Shown here one piece after another: positions 43,799 to 52,609 of a stretch of DNA of 56,973 bases. The DNA comes from Burkholderiales bacterium (lineage in GTDB: Bacteria; Pseudomonadota; Gammaproteobacteria; Burkholderiales; Burkholderiaceae), in assembly GCA_026225235.1 (NCBI GenBank), contig JAMFSK010000072.1:1-56973 (forward strand), written 5' to 3'. Each line of letters opens with the position of its first letter. Position 1 is the stretch's first letter. The position numbers and the translations under genes were made by a program. Under the pieces are notes generated by a model. That model did no database searches. It worked only from the letters and a program-made list of their open reading frames with translations, and had not been told where the DNA came from.

Positions 43799-44679
43799 GC
43801 GGGCCCGATGCCACGCTGCAGCCGCGGGCGCGCAGTGTCCAGTGCGCGAGCCCTGCGGGCCTGCACCGGATGGCGTACACGGAATGGGGCGAGCCGGGCA
43901 ACCCGAACGTCCTGCTATGCGTTCATGGATTGACGCGCAGCGGGCGTGACTTCGATGTGCTCGCTGAAGCGTTTGCGCGGGACTATCGCGTGGTCTGCCC
44001 GGACGTCGTGGGGAGGGGGCGTTCAGGGCGGCTCGCCGACGCGCGCTACTACTCGATTCCGCAATACGTGTCGGACATGGTCACACTGATCGCCCGGCTC
44101 AATGTCGAGAAGCTCGACTGGTTCGGTACCTCGATGGGCGGCTTGATCGGCATGTCGCTTGCCGGTCTGCCCGATACGCCGGTCCGGAAGATGCTGGTGA
44201 ACGATGTCGGCCCGCGTCTCGAAGCTGGCGCGCTGCAACGGATCGGCGAATATCTCGGCCGGCCGATCCAGTTCGAGACTCAGCAGCAGGCCATCGATTA
44301 CCTCTGGCAGATCTCCCAGTCGTTCGGGCCGCACACGCCCGAGCAATGGCGTGCTCTGTCGGAGCCTTTGCTGCGTGAGCAGAACGGGGTCTGGACACTG
44401 CGATACGACCCACGGATCGGTGAGGCCTTTGGCCGTATCACGCCTGAGCAGGCAGCAGCAGGCGAGGCGATGCTCTGGCAAGGTCTTGCGGCGTTCGATG
44501 GGCCTTTGCTCGTGGTGCGTGGCGAGCGTTCGGACCTGCTGTCGCGCGAAACGGCGGCCGAGATGGTCGGGCGCGCGCGCCACGCGACGACTGTGGAAAT
44601 TTCGGGTGTCGGCCATGCGCCCACCTTCGTCGACCCGGCGCAAGTCCAGGTCGCACGCACGTTCTTTCTCGGCCGCTAG
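43795..44679 (+). CDS. alpha/beta hydrolase, coupled to the CoA-transferase genes
   Basis: A 294-residue hydrolase. The nucleophile is in [11 protein letters not shown], the oxyanion strand [15 protein letters not shown], the acid in [12 protein letters not shown] and the histidine in SGVGHAPTF. Start ATG 43795 within the subunit B stop, so it belongs to the same operon. Its role may be hydrolysis of an ester, lactone or 3-hydroxyacid oligomer to yield the oxoacid for the CoA transferase; this is inferred from coupling only. Similar proteins are often found after scoAB in Burkholderia. Confidence 0.9.
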   Translation: MSGPDATLQPRARSVQCASPAGLHRMAYTEWGEPGNPNVLLCVHGLTRSGRDFDVLAEAFARDYRVVCPDVVGRGRSGRLADARYYSIPQYVSDMVTLIARLNVEKLDWFGTSMGGLIGMSLAGLPDTPVRKMLVNDVGPRLEAGALQRIGEYLGRPIQFETQQQAIDYLWQISQSFGPHTPEQWRALSEPLLREQNGVWTLRYDPRIGEAFGRITPEQAAAGEAMLWQGLAAFDGPLLVVRGERSDLLSRETAAEMVGRARHATTVEISGVGHAPTFVDPAQVQVARTFFLGR

Positions 44680-44832
44680 CGCGCCGAGTCATAATATTGC
44701 CTGTGGTGGCCGGACCGGCGCATGTGAGTTGGCCGTCCGGCCGACTGGCCGCGCGCTGGATGGCGTGGCATCCTGACCACGGTGCATCACATTCCCATTC
44801 GATTTTCATCACGTTTTCCACGGAATTCAAAA

Positions 44833-45186
44833 ATGGCTATCCAGCGTTTCCATGTCGGTCCGCGTCTTTCCGAAATCGCCATCAACAATGGCACGGTCTA
44901 TCTGGCTGGGCAGATCGCTGACAATGCAGATCTCGACATCATCGGCCAGACCGAGGAAGTGCTTGCATCGATCGACGCACTGCTGGCCGAAGCGAACAGC
45001 GACAAGAGCCTGATTCTGTCGACGCAGATCTTCATCGCCGACATGGCGGACTTCCCCGGAATGAACAGCGTCTGGGAAAAGTGGGTCGTGCCGGGCGCAA
45101 CGCCGCCGCGCGCGACGGTCGAAGCCAAGCTGGCCAACCCGAAGTGCCGCGTCGAACTCGTGATCGTGGCTGCGCAGCGTGATTGA
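44833..45186 (+). CDS. RidA family protein
   Basis: A 117-residue YjgF/YER057c/UK114 member starting at ATG 44833; upstream in-frame starts are unsupported. Family features: VYLAGQIADNADLDIIGQT, then IDALLAEANSDKSLILSTQIFIADMADF and the C-terminal PPRATVEAKLANPKCRVELVI, with the conserved Arg (PPRAT) that holds the substrate carboxylate and Glu near the end. RidA proteins hydrolyse 2-aminoacrylate-type enamines or imines released by PLP enzymes. It overlaps or abuts the relA gene, so the two may be co-expressed. Confidence 0.93.
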   Translation: MAIQRFHVGPRLSEIAINNGTVYLAGQIADNADLDIIGQTEEVLASIDALLAEANSDKSLILSTQIFIADMADFPGMNSVWEKWVVPGATPPRATVEAKLANPKCRVELVIVAAQRD

Positions 45187-45215
45187 ACGGGTCGTACGGT
45201 AACGGAGACTTGATT

Positions 45216-47408
45216 TTGCTAGAGGATGCGCTCGCCTTCCTGAACGAACACGGCGCCGGACTGACGATGCATTCGGGCGAGCCGGTGATCGATCACGCGA
45301 TCGGGACGGCGCGCATCGTCGACACGCTCAATGTCGATCCGCCGACGCATGCCGCCGCGCTGTTGTTCCCGTTCGGCGAACTGCTCGACGACGCGGACAA
45401 AGTGATTGCTGCGCGCTTCGGCGACGAGGTCACGAGCCTGGTTGCCGATGTGCGCAAGCTGCTGAGGCTGCGGGTCAGTGCACGGGTCGGCAAGGAAACC
45501 GGCTTGCCCAAGGAGAGCGTCAAGGAAGCCGCCGCGGCACGTCGCGAACAGGTCGAGGCGCTGCGCAAGATGTTGCTCGCCTTCGCGCAGGATATTCGCG
45601 TGGTGTTGATCCGGCTTGCCTCGCGTTTGCAGTCGCTGCGCTTTCATGTGGCAAACAAGAGCGCGCCTGCGCCGGAGATCGCGCTTGAAACGCTCGAGAT
45701 CTATGCACCGCTCGCGAACCGGCTTGGCATCTGGCAACTCAAGTGGGAGCTCGAAGATCTGGCGTTCCGCTTCGAGCAGCCGGCGACCTATAAGCAGATC
45801 GCCAAGCTGATCGACGAGAAGCGCATCGAACGTGAAGCCTTCGTAACGGGGGCGATCGAGCGGCTGACGAACGAGCTTGCCGCGGCCGATATCCGGGCCG
45901 ATGTCTCCGGTCGCCCCAAGCATATCTACAGCATCTGGCGAAAGATGCGCGGCAAGGATCTCGAGTTCTCGGAGCTCTATGACGTGCGCGCGTTTCGCGT
46001 GATCGTCGATAGCGTCAAGGATTGCTACGCGGTGCTCGGGATCGTCCATAACATCTGGCAGCCCGTGCCCAAGGAGTTCGACGACTATATCTCGCGACCT
46101 AAGCCGAATGGCTATAAGTCGCTGCATACCGTCGTGATCGCCGACGATGGCCAGGCGTTCGAAGTACAGATCCGCACGCAGGAGATGCACCGCTTTGCCG
46201 AGTATGGGGTGGCCGCGCACTGGCGCTATAAGGAGGCGGGCGCCAAGGGATATACCGGCACCGTTACCGCGCAGGACAAATACGACGAGCGCATTGCATG
46301 GTTGCGTCAGTTGCTTGCCTGGAAGGACGACGTGTCCGACGGACCCGGAAAGGAATCCGAAGGCGCGTGGGACCAGCTCAAGCAAGCCACGCTCGACGAC
46401 CATATCTATGTGCTGACGCCTGAGGCACGCGTGGTTGCGTTGCCGCAAGGCGCGACGCCGGTCGACTTTGCCTACCACCTGCATACCGAACTCGGCCATC
46501 GTTGCCGCGGTGCCCGTGTGAACGGGGCGATGGTGCCGCTCAACACGGCGCTTGAGAATGGCCAGACCGTCGAGATCATCTCGATCAAACAGGGCGGCCC
46601 CTCGCGCGACTGGCTGAACCCGCAGCTTGGCTATCTGCAAAGCCCTCGTGCCCGGCAGAAGGTGCGTGTGTGGTTCAACTCGATCGAGCAGAGTGAACAC
46701 ATTGCTGCAGGAAGGGCGCTCGTCGAAAAGACGCTGCAGCGCGAGGGAAAGACTTCGGTCAACCTCGAGGAACTCGCGACCAAGCTTGGCTTCAAGACGC
46801 CCGACGATTTGTTCAACGTGGTGGGCAAGGAAGAGTTCAGCTTGCGTGCTGTGGAACAGGCCGTGCGCGACCATGGCGCAGTCATCGCCCCGGCGCCCGA
46901 GCCTGAGATCTCGACGAAGCGCAGCAGTCAGTCGAGTGTTGCGCAGGGGGCTTCGAGCGGCGTGCTCGTGGTGGGGGTCGGCGCGTTACTGACCCAGCTC
47001 GCACGATGCTGCCGCCCCGCGCCCCCCGACCCGATCGTGGGCTTTGTCACACGCGGCAAGGGCGTCTCGATCCACCGGCGCGACTGCACGAGCTTTGCGC
47101 GGCTGGCCGTGCGTTCGCCTGAGCGAGTGCTGCATACCGCGTGGTCGGAAGATGTGCTGGAGGGCAGGGGCGCGTCGGTCTATCCCGTCGATCTTGCGAT
47201 TGAAGCCAGTGACCGGCAGGGTCTGCTGCGCGATATCTCCGAAGTGTTCGCGCGCGAGAAGACCAATGTGATCGGCGTGAAGACGATGACGCAACGCAAC
47301 TCAGCCTTCATGCAGTTCACGGTCGAGGTGTCGAGTGCGGCTCAACTGCAGCGCGTGACGGCCCTGCTTGGGGAGATTCCAGGGGTGGTGCGCGCCTCGC
47401 GCAAGTAA
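45216..47408 (+). CDS. relA: (p)ppGpp synthetase RelA
   Basis: About 730 residues. I place the start at TTG 45216, eight bases after GGAG at 45204-45207; TTG 45183, overlapping the ridA stop, is the longer alternative. Order of domains: an HD domain that has lost its metal/catalytic HD-ED residues (ALLFPFGELLDD in their place), the synthetase domain (YSIWRKMRGKDLEFSELYDVRAF; ISRPKPNGYKSLHTVV; MHRFAEYGVAAHWRYKE), TGS (IYVLTPEARVVALPQGATPVDFAY), helical and zinc-finger-like regions with CCRPAPPDPIVGF, and ACT at the end. It makes (p)ppGpp on starved ribosomes and should lack hydrolase activity, so a SpoT-type enzyme must exist elsewhere. Confidence 0.95.
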   Translation: MLEDALAFLNEHGAGLTMHSGEPVIDHAIGTARIVDTLNVDPPTHAAALLFPFGELLDDADKVIAARFGDEVTSLVADVRKLLRLRVSARVGKETGLPKESVKEAAAARREQVEALRKMLLAFAQDIRVVLIRLASRLQSLRFHVANKSAPAPEIALETLEIYAPLANRLGIWQLKWELEDLAFRFEQPATYKQIAKLIDEKRIEREAFVTGAIERLTNELAAADIRADVSGRPKHIYSIWRKMRGKDLEFSELYDVRAFRVIVDSVKDCYAVLGIVHNIWQPVPKEFDDYISRPKPNGYKSLHTVVIADDGQAFEVQIRTQEMHRFAEYGVAAHWRYKEAGAKGYTGTVTAQDKYDERIAWLRQLLAWKDDVSDGPGKESEGAWDQLKQATLDDHIYVLTPEARVVALPQGATPVDFAYHLHTELGHRCRGARVNGAMVPLNTALENGQTVEIISIKQGGPSRDWLNPQLGYLQSPRARQKVRVWFNSIEQSEHIAAGRALVEKTLQREGKTSVNLEELATKLGFKTPDDLFNVVGKEEFSLRAVEQAVRDHGAVIAPAPEPEISTKRSSQSSVAQGASSGVLVVGVGALLTQLARCCRPAPPDPIVGFVTRGKGVSIHRRDCTSFARLAVRSPERVLHTAWSEDVLEGRGASVYPVDLAIEASDRQGLLRDISEVFAREKTNVIGVKTMTQRNSAFMQFTVEVSSAAQLQRVTALLGEIPGVVRASRK

Positions 47409-47464
47409 GGGGGCGGGCGTTGGGCGGGTGGCCCGCGGAAATGGATTTTTTTCCGCCAAGGGGC

Positions 47465-47493
47465 TTCCCATCCCTCTCAAAGCTCCCTATAAT
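47465..47493 (+). promoter_or_regulatory. candidate promoter of tRNA-Val
   Basis: TATAAT at 47488-47493 preceded by TTCCCA at 47465-47470 with a 17-base spacer. Transcription would start about 47500, six bases before the tRNA. The -10 box is perfect, the -35 weak. Confidence 0.65.
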
Positions 47494-47505
47494 CGCTGCT
47501 TCTTC

Positions 47506-47582
47506 AGGCTCGTAGCTCAGTTGGTTAGAGCACCACCTTGACATGGTGGGGGTCGTTGGTTCGAATCCAATCGAGCCTACCA
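47506..47582 (+). tRNA. tRNA-Val (GAC)
   Basis: A 77-base cloverleaf with encoded CCA. Acceptor strands AGGCTCG and CGAGCCT pair fully, discriminator A47579. The D arm is GCTC...GAGC, the anticodon stem ACCACC..GGTGG with loop TTGACAT giving anticodon GAC, and the T arm is GTTGG TTCGAAT CCAAT. The antisense strand translates to a spurious IGFEPTTPT-type peptide seen with many tRNA genes. Confidence 0.97.
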
Positions 47583-47820
47583 ACGACATCGGCGTGAGGT
47601 GAGAAATTTTCACCGCAGGCCGGAAGTGCAGATGGGTTTTAAAGGTTGTAGGAAGTTGAAACGTCCTGCGGCAGTTATCACCGCCGCACTCGAACATGGT
47701 TGCGTCAGACGAAAGGGCAGACATGGTTATGACATCGCGAACGTTCACCGGTACGACTCGGGGGCGACGCTAGTCGAGGACCTGTTACGCTGATCGCTTC
47801 TGTAGCGCGAACGGTAAGAC

Positions 47821-47859
47821 AAAAATGCGGCCTCGACAGACGAGGCCGCATTTTTTTTA
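47821..47859 (+). terminator. strong intrinsic terminator upstream of thrS
   Basis: Bases 47821-47835 pair perfectly with 47841-47855 (15-bp stem, 5-base loop ACAGA), with eight T in the run to about 47858. It ends the tRNA-Val transcript or acts as a leader terminator; the thrS promoter must lie downstream of it or read through it. Confidence 0.9.
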
Positions 47860-47874
47860 TCTGGTGCTTTTAAC

Positions 47875-47948
47875 GGCTCGTGTTCGAGCCATTGAACGAC
47901 ATCTTTTTGCCTTAATGTTTGAGTTTTGATCACTGCCGCCATGCGGCA
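47875..47948 (+). promoter_or_regulatory. two leader hairpins before thrS
   Basis: First hairpin: GGCTCG 47875-47880 and CGAGCC 47885-47890 around the loop TGTT. Second: TGCCGC 47934-47939 and GCGGCA 47943-47948 around a 3-base loop, ending one base before the thrS ribosome site GGAG at 47950-47953. In E. coli ThrRS represses its own mRNA by binding leader structures that mimic tRNA-Thr; whether these do the same is unknown. Confidence 0.45.
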
Positions 47949-47959
47949 CGGAGAAATGA

Positions 47960-49867
47960 ATGATTTCGGTGCGTTTGCCTGACGGCTCGGTTCGACCCTT
48001 CGACCACCCGGTGACGGTGGCTGAGGTCGCCGCGTCGATTGGTGCTGGCCTCGCGAAAGCGGCGCTGGCCGGCAAGATCGACGGCGAACTGGTCGATACG
48101 TCGACCACGATCGACCATGACGTCTCGCTCGCAATCGTCACTGACAAGGACGCTGACGGCCTCGAAATCATTCGCCACTCAACGGCACACTTGCTGGCCT
48201 ATGCAGTCAAGGATCTGTTCCCTGATGCACAGGTGACGATCGGCCCGGTGATCGAAAACGGCTTTTACTACGACATCGCCTATAGCCGTCCCTTCACGCC
48301 CGAAGATCTCGAGAAGATCGAGAAGCGTATGCACGAGATCGCAAAGAAAGACGAGCCGGTCACACGCAAGGTCGTCTCGCGCGATGAGGCAGTCGCCTAC
48401 TTCAAGGGCATCGGCGAGAACTACAAGGCCGAGATCATCGAGTCGATTCCGGCGAGCGACGATATCAAGCTCTATTCGCACGGCGGCTTTACCGACCTGT
48501 GCCGGGGCCCGCACGTACCGAACACAGGCAAGCTCAAGGTCTTCAAGTTGATGAAGCTGGCCGGTGCCTATTGGCGCGGCGATTCGAAGAATGAGCAGCT
48601 TCAGCGCATCTACGGCACGGCCTGGGCGCGCAAGGAAGACCAGGAAGCCTATTTGACGATGCTCGAAGAGGCCGAGAAGCGCGACCACCGCAAGCTCGGC
48701 CGTCAGCTCGACCTGTTCCATCTTCAGGATGAAGCGCCGGGCCTGGTGTTCTGGCACGCCAAGGGTTGGACACTCTGGCAGCAGATTGAACAGTACATCC
48801 GCCGTCGCCTCGACGACGCGGGTTATCAGGAAATCCGTACGCCGATGATCATGGATCGCTCGCTGTGGGAGCGTTCGGGCCATTGGCAGCACTATCGTGA
48901 AAACATGTTCACGACGGAATCGGAAAAGCGCGACTACGCACTCAAGCCGATGAACTGCCCGGGTCATATCCAGGTGTTCAATCATGGCCTGCGCTCCTAC
49001 CGCGACCTGCCGTTGCGTTACGCGGAATTCGGTTCTTGCCACCGCAATGAAGCATCGGGCGCGCTGCATGGCCTGATGCGCGTGCGCGGCTTCGTGCAGG
49101 ACGATGCGCACATTTTCTGCACGGAAGATCAGATCGTTTCCGAATCGATCGATTTCCACGCGCTTGCGATGAGCGTCTACAAGGATTTCGGCTTCACGCA
49201 TATCGACATCAAGCTGTCGCTGCGTCCCGAGCAGTACGCGGGCTCGGCCGAAACCTGGGATCGTGCCGAGGAAGGGCTGCGCAATGCGCTGCGGGCATCG
49301 GGGGTCGAGTGGGAAGAATTGCCGGGTGAGGGTGCGTTCTATGGCCCGAAGATCGAATACCACATCAAGGACGCGCTTGGCCGCTCCTGGCAGTGCGGCA
49401 CGCTCCAGCTCGATTTCGTCCTGCCCGAGCGCCTCGACGCCGAGTACGTCACCGAGGACAATTCGCGTCGCCGGCCGGTGATGCTGCACCGGGCGATCGT
49501 CGGCTCGATGGAGCGGTTTATCGGCATCCTGATTGAAAATTTTGCCGGCGCAATGCCCTCCTGGCTGGCTCCGGTGCAGCTGGTTGTCTGCAATATTGCC
49601 GAAAGCCAGTCAGAATATGCGGCAGAGGTTGCGCAAACATTGAAAAAACAAGGGCTTAGGGCCGTGGTTGATTTGCGCAACGAAAAAATAAGCTATAAAA
49701 TACGGGAGCACACGCTTGAGAAGGTGCCGTACCTGCTTGTGGTCGGCGACAAAGAGCGTGATGCCCAAACGGTAGCCGTGCGTGCCCGTGGCGGTGTCGA
49801 CCTTGGCACAATGCCAGTCGATGCCTTCGTTGAACGTCTGCGCGATGATCTGCGCCTGTTCAAGTAA
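47960..49867 (+). CDS. thrS: threonine-tRNA ligase
   Basis: A 635-residue class II synthetase. Domains: N-terminal TGS (residues 1-60, [21 protein letters not shown]), editing domain (about 61-240, with [19 protein letters not shown] and the zinc-site-like residues later), catalytic core with motif 2 ([22 protein letters not shown]) and motif 3 ([11 protein letters not shown]), and the anticodon-binding domain at the end ([51 protein letters not shown]). It charges tRNA-Thr. The start ATG 47960 has GGAG six bases upstream. The next gene infC begins 52 bases after its stop and the operon continues to ihfA. Confidence 0.97.
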   Translation: MISVRLPDGSVRPFDHPVTVAEVAASIGAGLAKAALAGKIDGELVDTSTTIDHDVSLAIVTDKDADGLEIIRHSTAHLLAYAVKDLFPDAQVTIGPVIENGFYYDIAYSRPFTPEDLEKIEKRMHEIAKKDEPVTRKVVSRDEAVAYFKGIGENYKAEIIESIPASDDIKLYSHGGFTDLCRGPHVPNTGKLKVFKLMKLAGAYWRGDSKNEQLQRIYGTAWARKEDQEAYLTMLEEAEKRDHRKLGRQLDLFHLQDEAPGLVFWHAKGWTLWQQIEQYIRRRLDDAGYQEIRTPMIMDRSLWERSGHWQHYRENMFTTESEKRDYALKPMNCPGHIQVFNHGLRSYRDLPLRYAEFGSCHRNEASGALHGLMRVRGFVQDDAHIFCTEDQIVSESIDFHALAMSVYKDFGFTHIDIKLSLRPEQYAGSAETWDRAEEGLRNALRASGVEWEELPGEGAFYGPKIEYHIKDALGRSWQCGTLQLDFVLPERLDAEYVTEDNSRRRPVMLHRAIVGSMERFIGILIENFAGAMPSWLAPVQLVVCNIAESQSEYAAEVAQTLKKQGLRAVVDLRNEKISYKIREHTLEKVPYLLVVGDKERDAQTVAVRARGGVDLGTMPVDAFVERLRDDLRLFK

Positions 49868-49918
49868 AGCCATCGGTCAGCGCGGCTAAAATTTTCAGAT
49901 TTTGAGAGGAAACGTAAC

Positions 49919-50446
49919 ATCGCTACTGCTGATAAGTCTGCTCATCGCATCAACGGTGAAATTACTGCGCCGGAGGTGCGTCTGGTCGGAGTCGAGGGCG
50001 AGCCCCTCGGTATCGTGAAGCTGGCCGACGCCTTTCGTCTGTCTGAACAAGCGGATGTCGACCTGGTTGAAATTGCCCCGCAAGCGGTCCCGCCTGTCTG
50101 CAGGTTGATGGACTACGGCAAGTTCAAGTACTCCGAGTCGAAGAAGGCGCACGAGGCCAAGCTGAAACAGAAGGTCATCCAGGTCAAGGAAGTGAAGTTC
50201 CGCCCGGGTACCGACGATGGCGACTACAACGTCAAGCTGCGCAATCTTGTGCGCTTCCTTGACGAAGGCGACAAGACGAAAATCACGTTGCGTTTCCGTG
50301 GCCGCGAAATGGCCCACCAGGAAATCGGCATGCGCGTTCTCGAACGCCTGCGTACCGACCTCGACGAGTTTGGTCAGGTCGAACAGATGCCGAAGATGGA
50401 AGGCCGACAGATGGTGATGGTGCTGTCGCCCAAGAAAAAGAAATAA
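49919..50446 (+). CDS. infC: translation initiation factor IF-3, AUC start
   Basis: A 175-residue IF-3. The coding frame opens with ATC at 49919-49921 (AGAGGA ends eight bases upstream) and reads [24 protein letters not shown], the conserved N-terminus; no ATG or GTG exists in frame between the upstream stop and this point, and a start at 49976 would delete the conserved N-terminal segment. Other features: [40 protein letters not shown] and [22 protein letters not shown]. Rare AUU/AUC starts in infC let IF-3 itself discriminate against its own mRNA, giving autoregulation. It binds 30S subunits and checks the start codon. Confidence 0.95.
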   Translation: MATADKSAHRINGEITAPEVRLVGVEGEPLGIVKLADAFRLSEQADVDLVEIAPQAVPPVCRLMDYGKFKYSESKKAHEAKLKQKVIQVKEVKFRPGTDDGDYNVKLRNLVRFLDEGDKTKITLRFRGREMAHQEIGMRVLERLRTDLDEFGQVEQMPKMEGRQMVMVLSPKKKK

Positions 50447-50737
50447 GCGGAGGAGCGGTGAGGCAGGCGGCGCGCAGACTGCGCGACGAGTGTCCCGCTC
50501 AGCGTGATTGAGAGAAATTCGTGATGGCTGCACTTTGCGGCTGTTCGAACGCGATGCAGGTCCGGCAACGGGCTTCATCGCATGGCGGCAAGGAGCCGCT
50601 GCGTCAGCAGGTCCGACGTGGCAAAGGCTTTCGAAACCGTCACCGCGGCGGGTAACCGTCGCAATAAGTGAACGTGGGTCCTACAAGGGCAGCGCTTAGC
50701 TGCACACCCACGGACATATTAGAAATCTGGAGTAGCA
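50447..50737 (+). promoter_or_regulatory. infC-rpmI spacer with structured leader
   Basis: A 291-base spacer in an otherwise tight operon. Near its end CGTGGGT 50673-50679 pairs with ACCCACG 50706-50712, and inside this a second stem GCAGC 50689-50693 with GCTGC 50699-50703 encloses the loop GCTTA. The structure lies 16 bases before the rpmI ribosome site GGAG (50729-50732). In other bacteria ribosomal protein L20 represses this operon through such an upstream structure; the location fits but the binding motif was not verified. No gene in this spacer. Confidence 0.55.
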
Positions 50738-50935
50738 ATGCCGAAGATGAAAACCAAGAAGAGTGCTGCAAAGCGCTTCGTGGTGCGTCCGGGCGGTACC
50801 GTCAAGCGCGGTCAGGCCTTTAAGCGCCACATCCTGACGAAGAAATCCACGAAGAACAAGCGCCACCTGCGCGGCAGCACGGGTGTTCACGCGTCGGACG
50901 TTGGTTCCGTACGCGCGATGATGCCGTTCGCCTAA
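50738..50935 (+). CDS. rpmI: 50S ribosomal protein L35
   Basis: A 65-residue basic protein with the L35 start [14 protein letters not shown], then [18 protein letters not shown] and [23 protein letters not shown]. It binds the large subunit 23S rRNA. The start ATG 50738 is six bases after GGAG. Normal length. Followed 28 bases later by rplT. Confidence 0.97.
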   Translation: MPKMKTKKSAAKRFVVRPGGTVKRGQAFKRHILTKKSTKNKRHLRGSTGVHASDVGSVRAMMPFA

Positions 50936-50963
50936 CCTCACTAACCACTCATAGGAGAGAATT

Positions 50964-51335
50964 ATGCCTCGAGTCAAACGTGGGGTAACCGCGCGCGCCC
51001 GTCATAAGAAAGTTATCGACCAAGCCAAGGGTTACCGCGGCCGTCGCAATAACGTCTACCGTATCGCCAAGCAAGCGGTGATGCGCGCCGGGCAATATGC
51101 CTATCGCGATCGTCGCAACAAGAAGCGCGTCTTCCGTGCACTGTGGATTGCCCGTATCAACGCGGGTACCCGTGAGCATGGCCTGACGTACAGCGTGTTC
51201 ATCAACGGCCTGAAGAAGGCGTCGATCGAACTGGACCGCAAGGTCCTCGCTGATATGGCCGTGACCGACAAGCCTGCTTTCGCGGCAATCGTGAAGCAAG
51301 TGAAGGCGGTGGTGTCTGCTTCAGCTTCAGCTTAA
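50964..51335 (+). CDS. rplT: 50S ribosomal protein L20
   Basis: A 123-residue L20. It has the basic N-terminal arm [33 protein letters not shown] and the globular C-terminal domain ([41 protein letters not shown]). It binds 23S rRNA early in assembly and represses its own operon in several bacteria. The last residues are a short Ala-Ser tail (VSASASA), longer than usual at the end. Start ATG 50964 after AGGAGAGAATT. Confidence 0.97.
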   Translation: MPRVKRGVTARARHKKVIDQAKGYRGRRNNVYRIAKQAVMRAGQYAYRDRRNKKRVFRALWIARINAGTREHGLTYSVFINGLKKASIELDRKVLADMAVTDKPAFAAIVKQVKAVVSASASA

Positions 51336-51359
51336 GGTGCCGTCGAAGGTGTGAACCAT

Positions 51360-51375
51360 CGGGCAGTCATGCCCG
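51360..51375 (+). promoter_or_regulatory. leader hairpin between rplT and pheS
   Basis: CGGGCA 51360-51365 pairs with TGCCCG 51370-51375 around GTCA. Together with the terminator at 51491-51516 it makes the 222-base rplT-pheS spacer a possible attenuator. No leader peptide with a run of Phe codons was found here. Confidence 0.35.
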
Positions 51376-51490
51376 ACGTCCTGCACCTGAACTCATCTGA
51401 GCCGGCCTGTTGTCTGGGCTGAGGGTGTCGTGACCCTGCAGTTCGAGGGGCATGACATCCGCGACGCCGGGGTCCGGCGCCGCACAAAAC

Positions 51491-51516
51491 GGGGCTCCTT
51501 ACCGAGCCCCTTTTTT
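51491..51516 (+). terminator. intrinsic terminator between rplT and pheS
   Basis: GGGGCTC 51491-51497 pairs with GAGCCCC 51504-51510 (loop CTTACC), followed by six T at 51511-51516. It would end the thrS-rplT transcript or attenuate read-through into pheST. Confidence 0.88.
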
Positions 51517-51557
51517 GTTGAACCCGCGTTTTTTTGTGGAAGACCGACCTGACGACG

Positions 51558-52580
51558 ATGGAATCCCTGGACCTGCAAAAAATCGTCGCGGATGCGTTGA
51601 ACGCATTCGCCGGCGCTGACGATACTGCGACACTCGAGAACGAGAAGGCGCGGTTCCTCGGCAAGGCCGGCAAGATCACCGAGCTCATGAAAGGCCTCGG
51701 CAAGCTTGACCCCGACGCACGCAAGACCGAAGGCGCACGGATCAATGCCGCCAAACAACAAATCGAAGAAGCGCTCAAGGGCCGCCGTCAGGCACTGGCC
51801 GACGCGCTGCTCAACCGCCGTCTCGCCGCCGAGGCGATCGACGTGACACTGCCCGGCCGTGGCACCGGAGTGGGCACGCTGCACCCGATGATGAACACCT
51901 GGGAGCGTGTCGAGCAAATCTTCCGTTCGATTGGTTTCGATGTGGCCGATGGCCCGGAGATCGAAACCGACTGGTACAACTTCACTGCATTGAACAGCCC
52001 GGAAAACCATCCCGCGCGTTCGATGCAGGACACGTTCTATATCGATGCAAAGGACGAGCAAGGCCGTCCCTTGCTGCTGCGTACCCATACGAGCCCGATG
52101 CAGGTTCGCTATGCACGCATGCACAAGCCCCCGATCAAGGTCATCGCGCCCGGTCGCACCTATCGTGTCGATAGCGACGCGACGCACTCGCCCATGTTCA
52201 GCCAGGTCGAAGGTCTGTGGATCGGCGAGAACGTGAGCTTCGCCGACCTCAAGGGCGTCTACACCGATTTCCTGCGCAAGTTCTTTGAGCGCGACGACAT
52301 CACCACGCGCTTCCGTCCTTCGTACTTTCCGTTCACCGAGCCGTCGGCCGAAATCGACATGCGCTTCGAGGGCGGCCGCAATGCCGGGCGCTGGCTCGAG
52401 ATTTCCGGTTCGGGTCAAGTGCATCCGACCGTGATACGCAATATGGGCCTCGACCCGGAACGATACATTGGCTTCGCATTCGGTAGTGGTCTCGAGCGCC
52501 TTGCGATGCTGCGCTACGGCGTCGACGACCTGCGCTTGTTCTTCGAAGGCGACCTGCGTTTTCTGCGGCAGTTTGCGTAA
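51558..52580 (+). CDS. pheS: phenylalanine-tRNA ligase alpha subunit
   Basis: A 340-residue class II alpha subunit. The N-terminal coiled coil covers about residues 1-85 ([27 protein letters not shown]), then the core: [45 protein letters not shown] and the motif 3 region [17 protein letters not shown]. It starts at ATG 51558 in the position conserved in Burkholderia. It forms an alpha2beta2 enzyme with PheT and holds the Phe-adenylate site. The start has only a weak ribosome site; an in-frame TTG at 51534 is eight codons upstream. Confidence 0.96.
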   Translation: MESLDLQKIVADALNAFAGADDTATLENEKARFLGKAGKITELMKGLGKLDPDARKTEGARINAAKQQIEEALKGRRQALADALLNRRLAAEAIDVTLPGRGTGVGTLHPMMNTWERVEQIFRSIGFDVADGPEIETDWYNFTALNSPENHPARSMQDTFYIDAKDEQGRPLLLRTHTSPMQVRYARMHKPPIKVIAPGRTYRVDSDATHSPMFSQVEGLWIGENVSFADLKGVYTDFLRKFFERDDITTRFRPSYFPFTEPSAEIDMRFEGGRNAGRWLEISGSGQVHPTVIRNMGLDPERYIGFAFGSGLERLAMLRYGVDDLRLFFEGDLRFLRQFA

Positions 52581-52609
52581 CGCACCCTCATAACGAACGT
52601 TAGCGATCC

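Larger units (their letters stand above)
47583..47959. other. tRNA-Val to thrS interval with terminator and thrS leader
   Basis: 377 bases. The first 240 hold only a weak 53-codon reading frame at 47632-47793 (ATG, no good ribosome site, basic and not recognised), which I do not call a gene. Then comes the terminator at 47821-47859, and after it about 100 bases of thrS leader with two short hairpins. No att-like duplication of the tRNA 3' end was seen. Confidence 0.5.

Noticed and set aside
45219..46874. 551-codon minus-strand open frame
   Set aside because: Antisense to relA, whose domains are all recognisable; composition is that of a reverse-complement shadow.
47317..47748. Minus-strand protein over tRNA-Val
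   Set aside because: Contains the IGFEPTTPT-type peptide that arises from the antisense of tRNA genes; a common misannotation.
48179..49489. 436-codon minus-strand open frame
   Set aside because: Antisense to thrS with its conserved motifs; a shadow frame.
50508..50699. Small gene in the infC-rpmI spacer
   Set aside because: 63-codon frame without ribosome site or family features, overlapping the structured leader of rpmI.
51336..51490. Phe-rich leader peptide for pheST attenuation
   Set aside because: The short frames after rplT (for example from ATG 51369) have no Phe codons, so a classical ribosome-mediated attenuator is not supported.
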